In this document: positions 56,920 through 64,000 of the stretch, piece after piece
How the letters are laid out: every line of letters begins with the position of its first letter
Position numbering within the stretch: the first letter of the stretch is position 1
NCBI RefSeq assembly: GCF_001653335.1
Contig: NZ_CP015079.1
Span: 3,844,001 to 3,908,000 of the forward strand
Direction of reading: 5' to 3'
Origin: Nocardioides dokdonensis FR1436
GTDB taxonomy: Bacteria > Actinomycetota > Actinomycetes > Propionibacteriales > Nocardioidaceae
DNA length: 64,000 bases
The notes under the pieces: generated by a model
Database searches by the model: none
The model's input: only the letters and a program-made list of their open reading frames with translations
What the model was told of the DNA's origin: nothing
Position numbers and translations under genes: made by a program

Positions 56920-57390
56920 TCAGGCCAGTGCGGTGAGCTGGGCCAGGTGCTCGTCGAGGTCCCGGCCCTCGGGGTTGTTGTTGTGCACCGCCCAGCGCAC
57001 CAGCCCCTCCTTGTCGACGACGTACGAGGAGCGGCGGGGGGCGCCTCGCGACTCGTCGAAGACGTCGTAGGCGCGGGTCACCGCGCCGTGCGGCCAGAAG
57101 TCCGAGAGCAGCGGGAAGTTCAGGCCGTCGGAGTCGGCCCAGGCGCGCAGCGAGAACATCGGGTCGCACGAGATGGCGAGGACCTCGGTGTCGAAGGTCA
57201 TGAACTCGGCGAGTCGGTCGCGCACCTCGGCCATCTCGCTGGTGCACACGCCGGAGAAGGCGAAGGGGTAGAAGAGGATCGCGACGGCCTTGGAGCCGAT
57301 GTACGACGACAGGGTCACGTCCTGTCCGAACTGGTCGCGCAGCGTGAAGTCGGGGGCGGGGCCGCCCAGGGTCAGGCCGTGCTCGGTCAT
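56920..57390 (-). CDS. AhpE-type peroxiredoxin
   Basis: A 156-residue thioredoxin-fold peroxidase. The peroxidatic cysteine is in LFYPFAFSGVCTSEMAEVRD (about residue 45-50; the CP motif is Pxxx(T/S)xxC). No conserved resolving cysteine is apparent in the family position, which fits a 1-Cys AhpE-like enzyme; a second cysteine in LAISCDPMFSLRAW (about 75) is typical of mycobacterial AhpE relatives. It reduces peroxides, probably using mycothiol/mycoredoxin. The ATG overlaps the stop of the acyl-CoA ligase by 4 bp. Confidence 0.93.
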   Translation of the reverse strand: MTEHGLTLGGPAPDFTLRDQFGQDVTLSSYIGSKAVAILFYPFAFSGVCTSEMAEVRDRLAEFMTFDTEVLAISCDPMFSLRAWADSDGLNFPLLSDFWPHGAVTRAYDVFDESRGAPRRSSYVVDKEGLVRWAVHNNNPEGRDLDEHLAQLTALA

Positions 57391-59039
57391 GCGTCCTCGT
57401 CCTGCTTCTGGTCGTGGCGGTCGGCGCTCGTCAGCTCGCGCTTGAGGACCTTGCCGGTGGCGTTGCGGGGCAGCTCGTCGAGGAAGACCACGTCGCGCGG
57501 CACCTTGTAGCGGGCCAGCTGCTGCTTGACCCAGGTCTGCACTCCGTCCTGGTCCAGCTCCGCGCCGGCGCGCACGACCACGAAGGCGCGCAGCCGCTTG
57601 CCGAAGTCGTCGTCGTCGACGCCGACGGCCGCGACCTCCACGACGTCGTCGTGGCGCGCGATGCAGTCCTCGACCTCCTGCGGGAAGACGTTCTCGCCCC
57701 CGGAGACGATCATGTCGTCGTCGCGACCCTCGACGTAGAGCCGGCCGTCCTCGCCCAGCCGGCCGACGTCACCGGTGCACATCAACCCGTCGACGACCTC
57801 CTTGGACCCACCGCCGGTGTAGCCCTCGAAGAGCATGCCGTTGCCGACGAAGATCCGACCCGACCGTCCCGCCGCGACCTCGTCGCCGGCCTCGTCGAGC
57901 ACCTTCAGGACCGTCGCGTACGGCGCCCGCCCGGCCGTCGAGGGCGCCTCGCGCAGGTCGGCGGGTCCGGCGACCGCGGCGTAGGCGACCTCGGTGGAGC
58001 CGTAGGTGGAGTACAGGTGGTCGCCGAAGCGGTCCATCCACGTCAGGGCCAGGTCTCCGGGGAGCGCCGAGCCGGACGAGGCGACGACCTCGACGTGGGA
58101 GAGGTCGTGGGCCTCGAGGACGTCCACGGGCAGCGCGAGGATCCGCTGGAGCATCACCGGGATGACCACGACGCTCTGGCAGCCCTCGTCGGCGATCGTG
58201 CGGAGCGTGTCCTCGGGGTCGAAGCGCCGGCGCAGCACCAGGGTGGAGCCCAGCAGCATCGCCAGGGCCATGTGCGCGAAGCCCCAGGTGTGGAACAGCG
58301 GCGCCGCGACGTGGGTGCGCCACCCGTGCCGCAGCGGGATCGCGGAGAGCAGGGCGACGGCGGCGTCGATCCCAGCCTCGCTGCGCGGGGCGCCCTTGGG
58401 CGTGCCCGTGGTGCCCGAGGTCAGGATGACGGTCCGCCCGTGGCGACCCGGCGGGTCGAGGTCGGCGTCGTCGTGGCCCGCCACCAGCTGCTCGAGCGTG
58501 CGCGTGCCGACAGGCAGGTCGCGGTCGTCGTCGACCCAGGCGACGATGCGCGGCACGTCGGCGGTGTCGGCGAGCAGGGGTCCGAACTCCTGGTCGTGCA
58601 CCACCACGGCCGGGCGGTCGCGCTCGAGCACCTCGACGAGCTGCGGGCCCGCGAAGGCGGTGTTGAGGTAGAGGACGTCGGCCCCGAGCTTGGCGCCGGC
58701 GCAGGTCGCGTCGAGGAAGAAGCGGTGGTTGCGGCACATCACCGCGACCGCGTCGCCCTCACCGACCCCCTGCTCGCGCAGCGCCCTGGCCAGGGCGTTG
58801 GAGCGTCGGTGCAGCTCGCGCCAGGTCAGGTCGCCGAGCTCGTCGACGACCCCGACCGCTGCCGGGGACCGCGCCGCCATGGACATGAAGCCCCCGGCGG
58901 GCCCGGTGCCCCAGTCCCGCAGGATCCGGGCCAGGCGCAGCAGGGTCGTCGGCGGGTACGGCCGCAGCACGCCGGCCTGGGCCAGCACCCGGAGACTGGT
59001 GCCGGCGGTGCCCGCGCCGGTGAGGAGCTTGGCGATCAC
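57387..59039 (-). CDS. AMP-dependent acyl-CoA synthetase (FadD2/FadD12-like)
   Basis: A 550-residue adenylate-forming ligase. Motifs: TVILTSGTTGTPKGAPRS (about residue 208), APLFHTWGFAHMALAM, YSTYGSTEVAYAA, LMCTGDVGRLGEDGRLYVEG, DDMIVSGGENVFPQEVE and the terminal RNATGKVLKRELTS with the catalytic lysine. The N-terminal 50 residues form an amphipathic region rich in leucine (TLLRLARILRDWG), as in mycobacterial FadD2/FadD12 types. The substrate is a fatty or related carboxylic acid. ATG 59039. The peroxiredoxin gene overlaps its 3' end, hinting at a common transcript. Confidence 0.92.
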   Translation of the reverse strand: MIAKLLTGAGTAGTSLRVLAQAGVLRPYPPTTLLRLARILRDWGTGPAGGFMSMAARSPAAVGVVDELGDLTWRELHRRSNALARALREQGVGEGDAVAVMCRNHRFFLDATCAGAKLGADVLYLNTAFAGPQLVEVLERDRPAVVVHDQEFGPLLADTADVPRIVAWVDDDRDLPVGTRTLEQLVAGHDDADLDPPGRHGRTVILTSGTTGTPKGAPRSEAGIDAAVALLSAIPLRHGWRTHVAAPLFHTWGFAHMALAMLLGSTLVLRRRFDPEDTLRTIADEGCQSVVVIPVMLQRILALPVDVLEAHDLSHVEVVASSGSALPGDLALTWMDRFGDHLYSTYGSTEVAYAAVAGPADLREAPSTAGRAPYATVLKVLDEAGDEVAAGRSGRIFVGNGMLFEGYTGGGSKEVVDGLMCTGDVGRLGEDGRLYVEGRDDDMIVSGGENVFPQEVEDCIARHDDVVEVAAVGVDDDDFGKRLRAFVVVRAGAELDQDGVQTWVKQQLARYKVPRDVVFLDELPRNATGKVLKRELTSADRHDQKQDEDA

Positions 59040-59135
59040 GGGACGTCCGATCTGACGGGGCGCCGCCGCGGCGCCGAGGTTCCGGGGCGGCGGCAGGAGC
59101 CATGGGGCCGGGAGGAGGACTGCGGGCGGAGGGGC

Positions 59136-59576
59136 TCAGCCAGGGGTCTTGGGTGTCTCCAGCCGCGTGGCGGCCCAGTCCTTGCTCACCGTCGCGGTGG
59201 TCGTCTGGGCCAGTCCGGCGATGGGAGCAGCCTCGGCGATGTCAGCGGGGTCGACCGATCCGGGGCGCCCGATGCGCGGGGTGAGCAACCAGATGACGCC
59301 GCCGCCGACGAGGTCGGTGAGAGCGTCGACGAGCGCGTCGACCAGGTCGCCGTCGTCGTTGCGGTACCAGAGCAGCGCCGCGTCGACCACGTTCCCGTAG
59401 TCGCCGTCGACCATGTCGGCGTCGATCGCATCCTCGATGGCCACGCGCAGCGTGTCATCGGTGTCGTTGTCCCAGCCGAGCTCCTGGACCACCATCCCCT
59501 GGGCCAGGCCGAGTCGCTCGGCCGGTCCTGAGGGGGTGCCTGTCTGGGTGGACCCGCCACCCGCGGTCGAGCTCAC
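59136..59576 (-). CDS. DUF3052 family protein
   Basis: A 146-residue soluble protein. The core GPAERLGLAQGMVVQELGWD, then NDTDDTLRVAIEDAIDADMV and DAALLWYRNDDGDLVDALVD, matches DUF3052 (mycobacterial Rv2239c type), which is regularly encoded divergently from aceE. GTG 59576 was chosen because GGAGG lies 5 bp upstream; the open frame runs further to 59963 but that part overlaps aceE and is not protein-like. The function is unknown. The 241 bp between it and aceE should contain both promoters. Confidence 0.9.
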   Translation of the reverse strand: MSSTAGGGSTQTGTPSGPAERLGLAQGMVVQELGWDNDTDDTLRVAIEDAIDADMVDGDYGNVVDAALLWYRNDDGDLVDALVDALTDLVGGGVIWLLTPRIGRPGSVDPADIAEAAPIAGLAQTTTATVSKDWAATRLETPKTPG

Positions 59577-59817
59577 TAAGACCTCCACGTCACCGTCGCG
59601 CCCGCGGTACCGCACCGCAGGTCGTGGGACAGTCCAGCGGAGTTGGCCCAGCGACGCAACCTCTCGCGGGCCTCCGCGGGACCACAGGCGTCTCTCCCGT
59701 CCCCGTCCGGCGGCCCCGACCGGGCCGGGGGACCCACCTGCAGGACGGCGGCGGCCGCATACAGGACATACCGGCGGGTAGATTTCGGTTCCCAGAATCG
59801 CGTGCCACGATGGAAGC

Positions 59818-62664
59818 GTGACCGACGACTCTTCCACCGTGACAGGTAAACCGGCGCCCACCCCCGAGGACTCCCCCGCCGGGTCCGCCGAGACCTCCCC
59901 GACGCGCGTCGGCGGCACCCGGACCGTCATCCACGAGGGACTGCCCACGCAGCTGCCGGACATCGACCCGGAGGAGACCCAGGACTGGATCGACTCCTTC
60001 GACTCGATGCTGGCCGAGCGCGGCCGCGACCGGGCGCGCTACGTGATGCTGCGGCTGCTGGAGCGCGCACGCGAGACCCAGGTCGGCGTGCCGGCGCTGC
60101 GCAGCACCGACTACATCAACACCATCCCGCCCGAGCGCGAGCCGTGGTTCCCCGGTGACGAGGAGACCGAGCGCCGCATCCGGGCGTTCATCCGCTGGAA
60201 CGCGGCCGTCATGGTCTCCAGCGCGAACCGCAAGGGGCTCGAGGTCGGCGGGCACATCGCCACCTACCAGTCCTCGGCGAGCCTGTACGAGGTCGGCTTC
60301 AACCACTTCTTCCAGGGCAAGGACGCCCCCGGCGGCGGCGACCAGATCTACATCCAGGGCCACGGCTCCCCCGGGGTCTACGCCCGCGCCTACCTCGAGG
60401 GTCGGCTGGACGAGCAGCAGCTCTACCGGTTCCGCCAGGAGGTCCAGCACGGTGCCGGCGCCGGCCTGCCGTCGTACCCGCACCCGCGCCTGATGCCGGA
60501 CTTCTGGGAGTTCCCCACGGTCTCGATGGGCCTGACCGGCATCAACTCCATCTACCAGGCCCGCTTCAACCGCTACCTGCACCACCGCGGGCTCAAGGAC
60601 ACCTCGCAGCAGCACGTGTGGGCCTTCCTCGGCGACGGCGAGATGGCCGAGCCCGAGTCGCTGGGCGCGATCGGCGTCGCCGCCCGCGAGGAGCTCGACA
60701 ACCTGACCTGGGTCATCAACTGCAACCTGCAGCAGCTCGACGGCCCGGTGCGCGGCAACGGCAAGATCATCCAGGAGCTCGAGTCCCAGTTCCGTGGTGC
60801 CGGCTGGAACGTGATCAAGGTCGTATGGGGCCGCGAGTGGGACGACCTGCTCGCCCGCGACGTCGACGGCGTGCTGGTCAACCAGATGAACACCACCCCC
60901 GACGGCGCCTTCCAGACCTACTCGGTCGAGGACGGCGGCTACGTCCGCGACAGCTTCTTCGGCAGCGACCCGCGCCTGCGCCAGATGGTCGAGCACATGA
61001 GCGACCGCCAGATCCAGAAGCTGCCGCGCGGCGGTCACGACTACCGCAAGGTGTACGCCGCGTTCGACGCCGCGACCAAGCACGTCGGCCAGCCGACCGT
61101 GATCCTGGCGCACACCGTGAAGGGCTGGACGATCGACGCCCTGGAGGGCAAGAACGCCACCCACCAGATGAAGAAGCTGACCCAGGCCGACGTCAAGAAG
61201 TTCCGGGACCGGCTCTACCTGCCGATCTCCGACCGCGACCTCGAGCGCTCCTACGAGGAGACGGGCGCGGCGCCTTTCTTCCACCCCGGCGCCGACGCCC
61301 CGGAGATCCGCTACATGATGGAGCGTCGCGCCGCCCTCGGTGGCGCCGTGCCGCGCAGGATCAACCGCTCCAAGGCCCTCAAGCTGCCCGGTGACAAGGT
61401 CTACGCCGAGCTCAAGCAGGGCTCGGGCAAGAACTCCATCGCCACCACGATGGCCGTGGTGCGGTTGCTGCGGGACTGGATGAAGGACCCCGAGATCGGC
61501 CAGCGCCTCGTCCCGATCGCCCCGGACGAGTACCGCACCTTCGGCATGGACTCGATGTTCTCGTCGGCCAAGGTCTACAACCCCGCGGGCCAGCTCTACG
61601 AGTCGGTCGACCGCAGGCTGCTGCTCGCCTACAAGGAGTCCCAGCAGGGTCAGCTGCTCCACGAGGGCATCTCCGAGGCCGGCGCCATCGCCTCGGCCAC
61701 GGCCGCGGGGTCGTCGTACACCACGCACGGCGAGCACATGATCCCGTTCTACATGTTCTACTCGATGTTCGGGTTCCAGCGCACCGGCGACGCGATCTGG
61801 GCGATGGCCGACCAGCTGGCCCGGGGCTTCCTCATCGGTGCCACCGCGGGTCGCACCACCCTGACCGGGGAGGGCCTCCAGCACGCCGACGGCCACTCGC
61901 CGCTGCTGGCGGCCACCAACCCGGCCGTCGTGCACTACGACCCGGCCTTCGCCTACGAGGTCTCGCACGTCATGCGCTCGGGCCTCGAGCGGATGTACGG
62001 CTCCAGCGAGCAGCACCCCGACGGCGAGAACGTGATCTTCTACGTCACCGTCTACAACGAGCCGACCCCGCAGCCGCGCGAGCCCGACGACGTCGACGTC
62101 GAGGGCATCCTCAAGGGCGTGCACAAGGTCTCCACCGCCGAGGGCGAGGGACCGCGGGTGCAGCTGATGGCCTCCGGCATCGGCTTCCCCTGGGTCGAGC
62201 GGGCGCGCGAGATGCTCGCCGAGGAGTGGGGTGTGCAGGCCGACACGTGGTCGGTGACCTCCTGGAACGAGCTGGCCCGCGAGGCCGTGGCCGCCGAGGA
62301 GCACAACCTCCTCAACCCCGGAGCCGAGCCGCGCACGCCGTGGGTCAGCACCAAGCTCGGGGGCCATGACGGGCCGTTCATCGCGGTCAGCGACTACATG
62401 ACGGCCGTGCCGATGCAGATCGCGCGCTGGGTGCCCGGTGACTTCTGCGTGCTGGGCGCCGACGGCTTCGGCTTCGCCGACACCCGGCCGGCGGCTCGAC
62501 GGTTCTTCAACATCGACGCCGAGTCCGTCGTGGTGCGCGCACTCCAGGCCCTCGCCGACGCCGGCGAGATCGACCCCGCCCAGGTCGTCAAGGCCTTCGA
62601 GCAGTACCGCATCGACGACCCCACCGCCGTGAGCGGGGTCGAGCAGGAGGGCGGCGACGCCTGA
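59818..62664 (+). CDS. aceE: Pyruvate dehydrogenase E1 component, homodimeric type
   Basis: A 948-residue thiamine diphosphate enzyme that decarboxylates pyruvate and acetylates the lipoyl group of E2. Markers: [20 protein letters not shown] (about residue 100), [39 protein letters not shown], the TPP/magnesium motif [16 protein letters not shown] with [16 protein letters not shown] (about 275-315), and in the C-terminal part [19 protein letters not shown]. Actinobacterial AceE of this type partners with a 2-oxoacid dehydrogenase E2/E3 set encoded elsewhere. GTG 59818 is the start; about 38 variable residues precede the conserved region. Full length. Confidence 0.97.
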   Translation: MTDDSSTVTGKPAPTPEDSPAGSAETSPTRVGGTRTVIHEGLPTQLPDIDPEETQDWIDSFDSMLAERGRDRARYVMLRLLERARETQVGVPALRSTDYINTIPPEREPWFPGDEETERRIRAFIRWNAAVMVSSANRKGLEVGGHIATYQSSASLYEVGFNHFFQGKDAPGGGDQIYIQGHGSPGVYARAYLEGRLDEQQLYRFRQEVQHGAGAGLPSYPHPRLMPDFWEFPTVSMGLTGINSIYQARFNRYLHHRGLKDTSQQHVWAFLGDGEMAEPESLGAIGVAAREELDNLTWVINCNLQQLDGPVRGNGKIIQELESQFRGAGWNVIKVVWGREWDDLLARDVDGVLVNQMNTTPDGAFQTYSVEDGGYVRDSFFGSDPRLRQMVEHMSDRQIQKLPRGGHDYRKVYAAFDAATKHVGQPTVILAHTVKGWTIDALEGKNATHQMKKLTQADVKKFRDRLYLPISDRDLERSYEETGAAPFFHPGADAPEIRYMMERRAALGGAVPRRINRSKALKLPGDKVYAELKQGSGKNSIATTMAVVRLLRDWMKDPEIGQRLVPIAPDEYRTFGMDSMFSSAKVYNPAGQLYESVDRRLLLAYKESQQGQLLHEGISEAGAIASATAAGSSYTTHGEHMIPFYMFYSMFGFQRTGDAIWAMADQLARGFLIGATAGRTTLTGEGLQHADGHSPLLAATNPAVVHYDPAFAYEVSHVMRSGLERMYGSSEQHPDGENVIFYVTVYNEPTPQPREPDDVDVEGILKGVHKVSTAEGEGPRVQLMASGIGFPWVERAREMLAEEWGVQADTWSVTSWNELAREAVAAEEHNLLNPGAEPRTPWVSTKLGGHDGPFIAVSDYMTAVPMQIARWVPGDFCVLGADGFGFADTRPAARRFFNIDAESVVVRALQALADAGEIDPAQVVKAFEQYRIDDPTAVSGVEQEGGDA

Positions 62665-62668
62665 GGCG

Positions 62669-62695
62669 TGCGCCGGGCGTCACGCGCCCGGCGCA
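62669..62695. terminator. Bidirectional terminator between aceE and the hydrolase
   Basis: TGCGCCGGGCG (62669-62679) pairs perfectly over 11 bp with 62685-62695 around TCACG, and GAGGC/GCCTC extend the stem. It lies directly after the aceE stop and overlaps the last codons of the convergent hydrolase gene. Confidence 0.7.
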
Positions 62696-63645
62696 GCCTC
62701 GGCGAGCTGCAGCGCAGGCGCGGCGGGGGCCACGGCTCCGGTCGGCGCCTGCGCGAGCAGTCGACGCCAGCGGGAGCGCGAGTAGCTCGCGGGCTGGGTG
62801 CGGCGCACGAAGTCGTGCACGATCTTGGCGAAGCGCTCGGGGTGGTCCTTGTGCGGGAAGTGGCCGCTGTTGGGGATCACCTCGACACGCGCCCCCGGCG
62901 CCAGCGCGGCGGCGTTGTTGGCGTGCCGCACCGGGATGACCTGGTCGTTGCGGCCCCACACCACGCACATCGGCATGGCCTGGGTCAGGTAGGCCCGGTC
63001 GGCCATCGTGACGATCTGGCCCTTCCAGTCCACGACGGCGCTCACGACGTGCCGGATGGCCGCGCGCGCGTGCGGGTCCTTGAAGGAGTCGTAGATGTCG
63101 GCGACCTCTCCCAGGTCGCGGGTCGCGGACGTCGGCAGGGCGGCCAGCCGGCGCAGGCCGGCGACGCCGAGGTGGCGCACGCCGGGCAGCGTGAGCAACC
63201 CCATGGCCTGGTGGAAGCCCGGCGTGGTGATCGCGCGGATGGCCGGCGAGACCTCGGGGCCCAGGCCACCGGACGCGACCAGGACGAGCCGTTCGGTGCG
63301 CTCGGGGAACTGGTAGGCGAACTGCATGGCGATGCCGCCGCCGAAGCTGTGCCCCACGACGGTGACCTTGTCGACGCCCAGCACCGTGAGCAGGTCACGC
63401 ATGCCGTTCGCGTAGCCGCCGACGCTGTAGTCGGCGCGCGGCTTGTCCGAGAGCCCGTGCCCGAGCAGGTCGGGAGCGAGGACGGTGTAGCGGCGGGCCA
63501 GCGCGTCGATGACCGGCGACCAGGTCGTGTGGTCGCACCCGAGACCGTGCAGGAGCAGCAGGACGGGGCCCTGGCCCACCTTGACGTAGGCACGGCGGTG
63601 CCCGTGCACGGTGGCGTACTGGACGTCATGACGGCTGGGGGGCAC
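62680..63645 (-). CDS. Alpha/beta hydrolase
   Basis: A 321-residue alpha/beta-fold hydrolase. The oxyanion motif is LLLLHGLGCDHTTW (HG, about residue 37), the nucleophile elbow VTVVGHSFGGGIAMQ (serine, about 103), the acid in CVVWGRNDQVIP and the catalytic histidine in IPNSGHFPHKDHPE. The triad is therefore complete. The C-terminal 40 residues are alanine/proline-rich. GTG 63645 was chosen because AGGAGG lies 4 bp upstream; ATG 63669 would place that site inside the coding region. The substrate is unknown; its position between aceE and a FasR-like regulator may point to lipid or ester metabolism. Confidence 0.9.
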   Translation of the reverse strand: MPPSRHDVQYATVHGHRRAYVKVGQGPVLLLLHGLGCDHTTWSPVIDALARRYTVLAPDLLGHGLSDKPRADYSVGGYANGMRDLLTVLGVDKVTVVGHSFGGGIAMQFAYQFPERTERLVLVASGGLGPEVSPAIRAITTPGFHQAMGLLTLPGVRHLGVAGLRRLAALPTSATRDLGEVADIYDSFKDPHARAAIRHVVSAVVDWKGQIVTMADRAYLTQAMPMCVVWGRNDQVIPVRHANNAAALAPGARVEVIPNSGHFPHKDHPERFAKIVHDFVRRTQPASYSRSRWRRLLAQAPTGAVAPAAPALQLAEAAPGA

Positions 63646-63786
63646 CGTTCCTCCTGTCGTGGCGAGCATCGTGACCGGGTCACCATGTCGCAGAATCTCG
63701 TTGCAGGTAAGGCTTCCCGCGGTTATCGGCCCCAAACTTGACCTTCGGCGACCCGCTCCGGGGCCGCCGCCGACTAACCTGGCCAC

Positions 63787-64000
63787 GTGGCCGGTCCTGC
63801 TCCTGCGTCGCGCACCCGCGCCGCCCAGACGCTCCTGCGCTCGACGGGCGCGCTGAGCACCGCGGCCACGGGGCGCATGGAGACCACGCTGCCGTGGTTC
63901 CGTGACCTGGCGGCGGAGCACCGTTCGTGGGTCGGGCTGATCGTGCAGGCCGGCGTGCGCCACTTCGTGGGCTGGTACGCCGAGGACGGTGACAGCATCC
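63787..64000 (+). CDS. FasR/PucR-like transcriptional regulator, N-terminal fragment
   Basis: The open frame from GTG 63787 runs off the window after 71 codons. It reads VAGPAPASRTRAAQTLLRST, then METTLPWFRDLAAEHRSWVG and LIVQAGVRHFVGWYAEDGDS. This matches, from memory, the N-terminus of actinobacterial FasR/Rv2242-type regulators (PucR-like C-terminal HTH), which lie next to aceE and in front of fabD-acpP-fabF and control fatty acid synthesis. The DNA-binding part is outside the window. The fab genes would be expected just to the right. Confidence 0.75.
   Translation, partial: MAGPAPASRTRAAQTLLRSTGALSTAATGRMETTLPWFRDLAAEHRSWVGLIVQAGVRHFVGWYAEDGDSI

Overview
This is a very GC-rich (roughly 70% or more), densely packed actinobacterial chromosome segment with many GTG starts and many 1-8 bp gene overlaps. 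The protein families and the gene order hisI - trp-associated membrane genes - trpCBA - lgt - gltBD - pyk - ANTAR regulator - polA point to the order Propionibacteriales, most likely a Nocardioides-like organism. The assignment rests on synteny and protein resemblance recalled from memory; no database was searched. The window is ordinary chromosome: no prophage, intact insertion sequence, CRISPR array or rRNA operon was seen.

Layout. 1-7.1 kb: a truncated membrane protein, a polysaccharide flippase, DNA polymerase I, a hotdog thioesterase, a GNAT acetyltransferase and a DUF554 membrane protein. 7.3-13.5 kb: a branched-chain amino-acid ABC transporter whose binding protein (plus strand) converges on a four-gene livHMGF operon (minus strand); the permease LivH carries an extra N-terminal extracytoplasmic domain. 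13.7-22.5 kb: a PdtaR-like ANTAR regulator, tRNA-Leu(CAA), an internally deleted HTH gene remnant, pyruvate kinase and glutamate synthase (gltB-gltD). 22.7-30.0 kb: lgt, a SCO lipoprotein, trpA, trpB, trpC, then (after two plus-strand membrane genes) a DUF2752 gene, a HGxxPAAW protein, a Trp-associated membrane protein and hisI. trpE, normally found in this neighbourhood, is absent.

30.1-43.6 kb: a 1468-residue secreted multidomain protein, a heterodimeric ABC exporter with one degenerate ATP site, an amidohydrolase, an operon of Nif3/DUF34 - zinc ribbon coiled coil - RNase H/phosphatase fusion (the zinc ribbon gene appears to start at CTG inside a CTGA overlap), and a small monooxygenase. 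43.8-48.2 kb: an acyl-CoA ligase and a three-gene module of membrane protein, PCu(A)C copper chaperone lipoprotein and Tat-exported DyP peroxidase. 48.2-54.3 kb: a tightly coupled operon of fatty acyl reductase-HAD fusion, zinc alcohol dehydrogenase, LarA-like protein and PlsC acyltransferase, which looks like an uncharacterised lipid pathway. 54.4-56.5 kb: a DUF4331 cassette with a His-rich partner and a small Tat-type protein. 56.6-64 kb: tRNA-Val(UAC), AhpE-type peroxiredoxin, another acyl-CoA ligase, DUF3052, pyruvate dehydrogenase E1 (aceE), an alpha/beta hydrolase and the start of a FasR-like regulator.

The most distinctive non-coding structures are arrays of exactly 22-bp units in three intergenic gaps (2321-2408, 27255-27386, 43630-43776). 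They form two sequence families; two of the arrays are arranged head to head, as direct copies followed by inverted copies.
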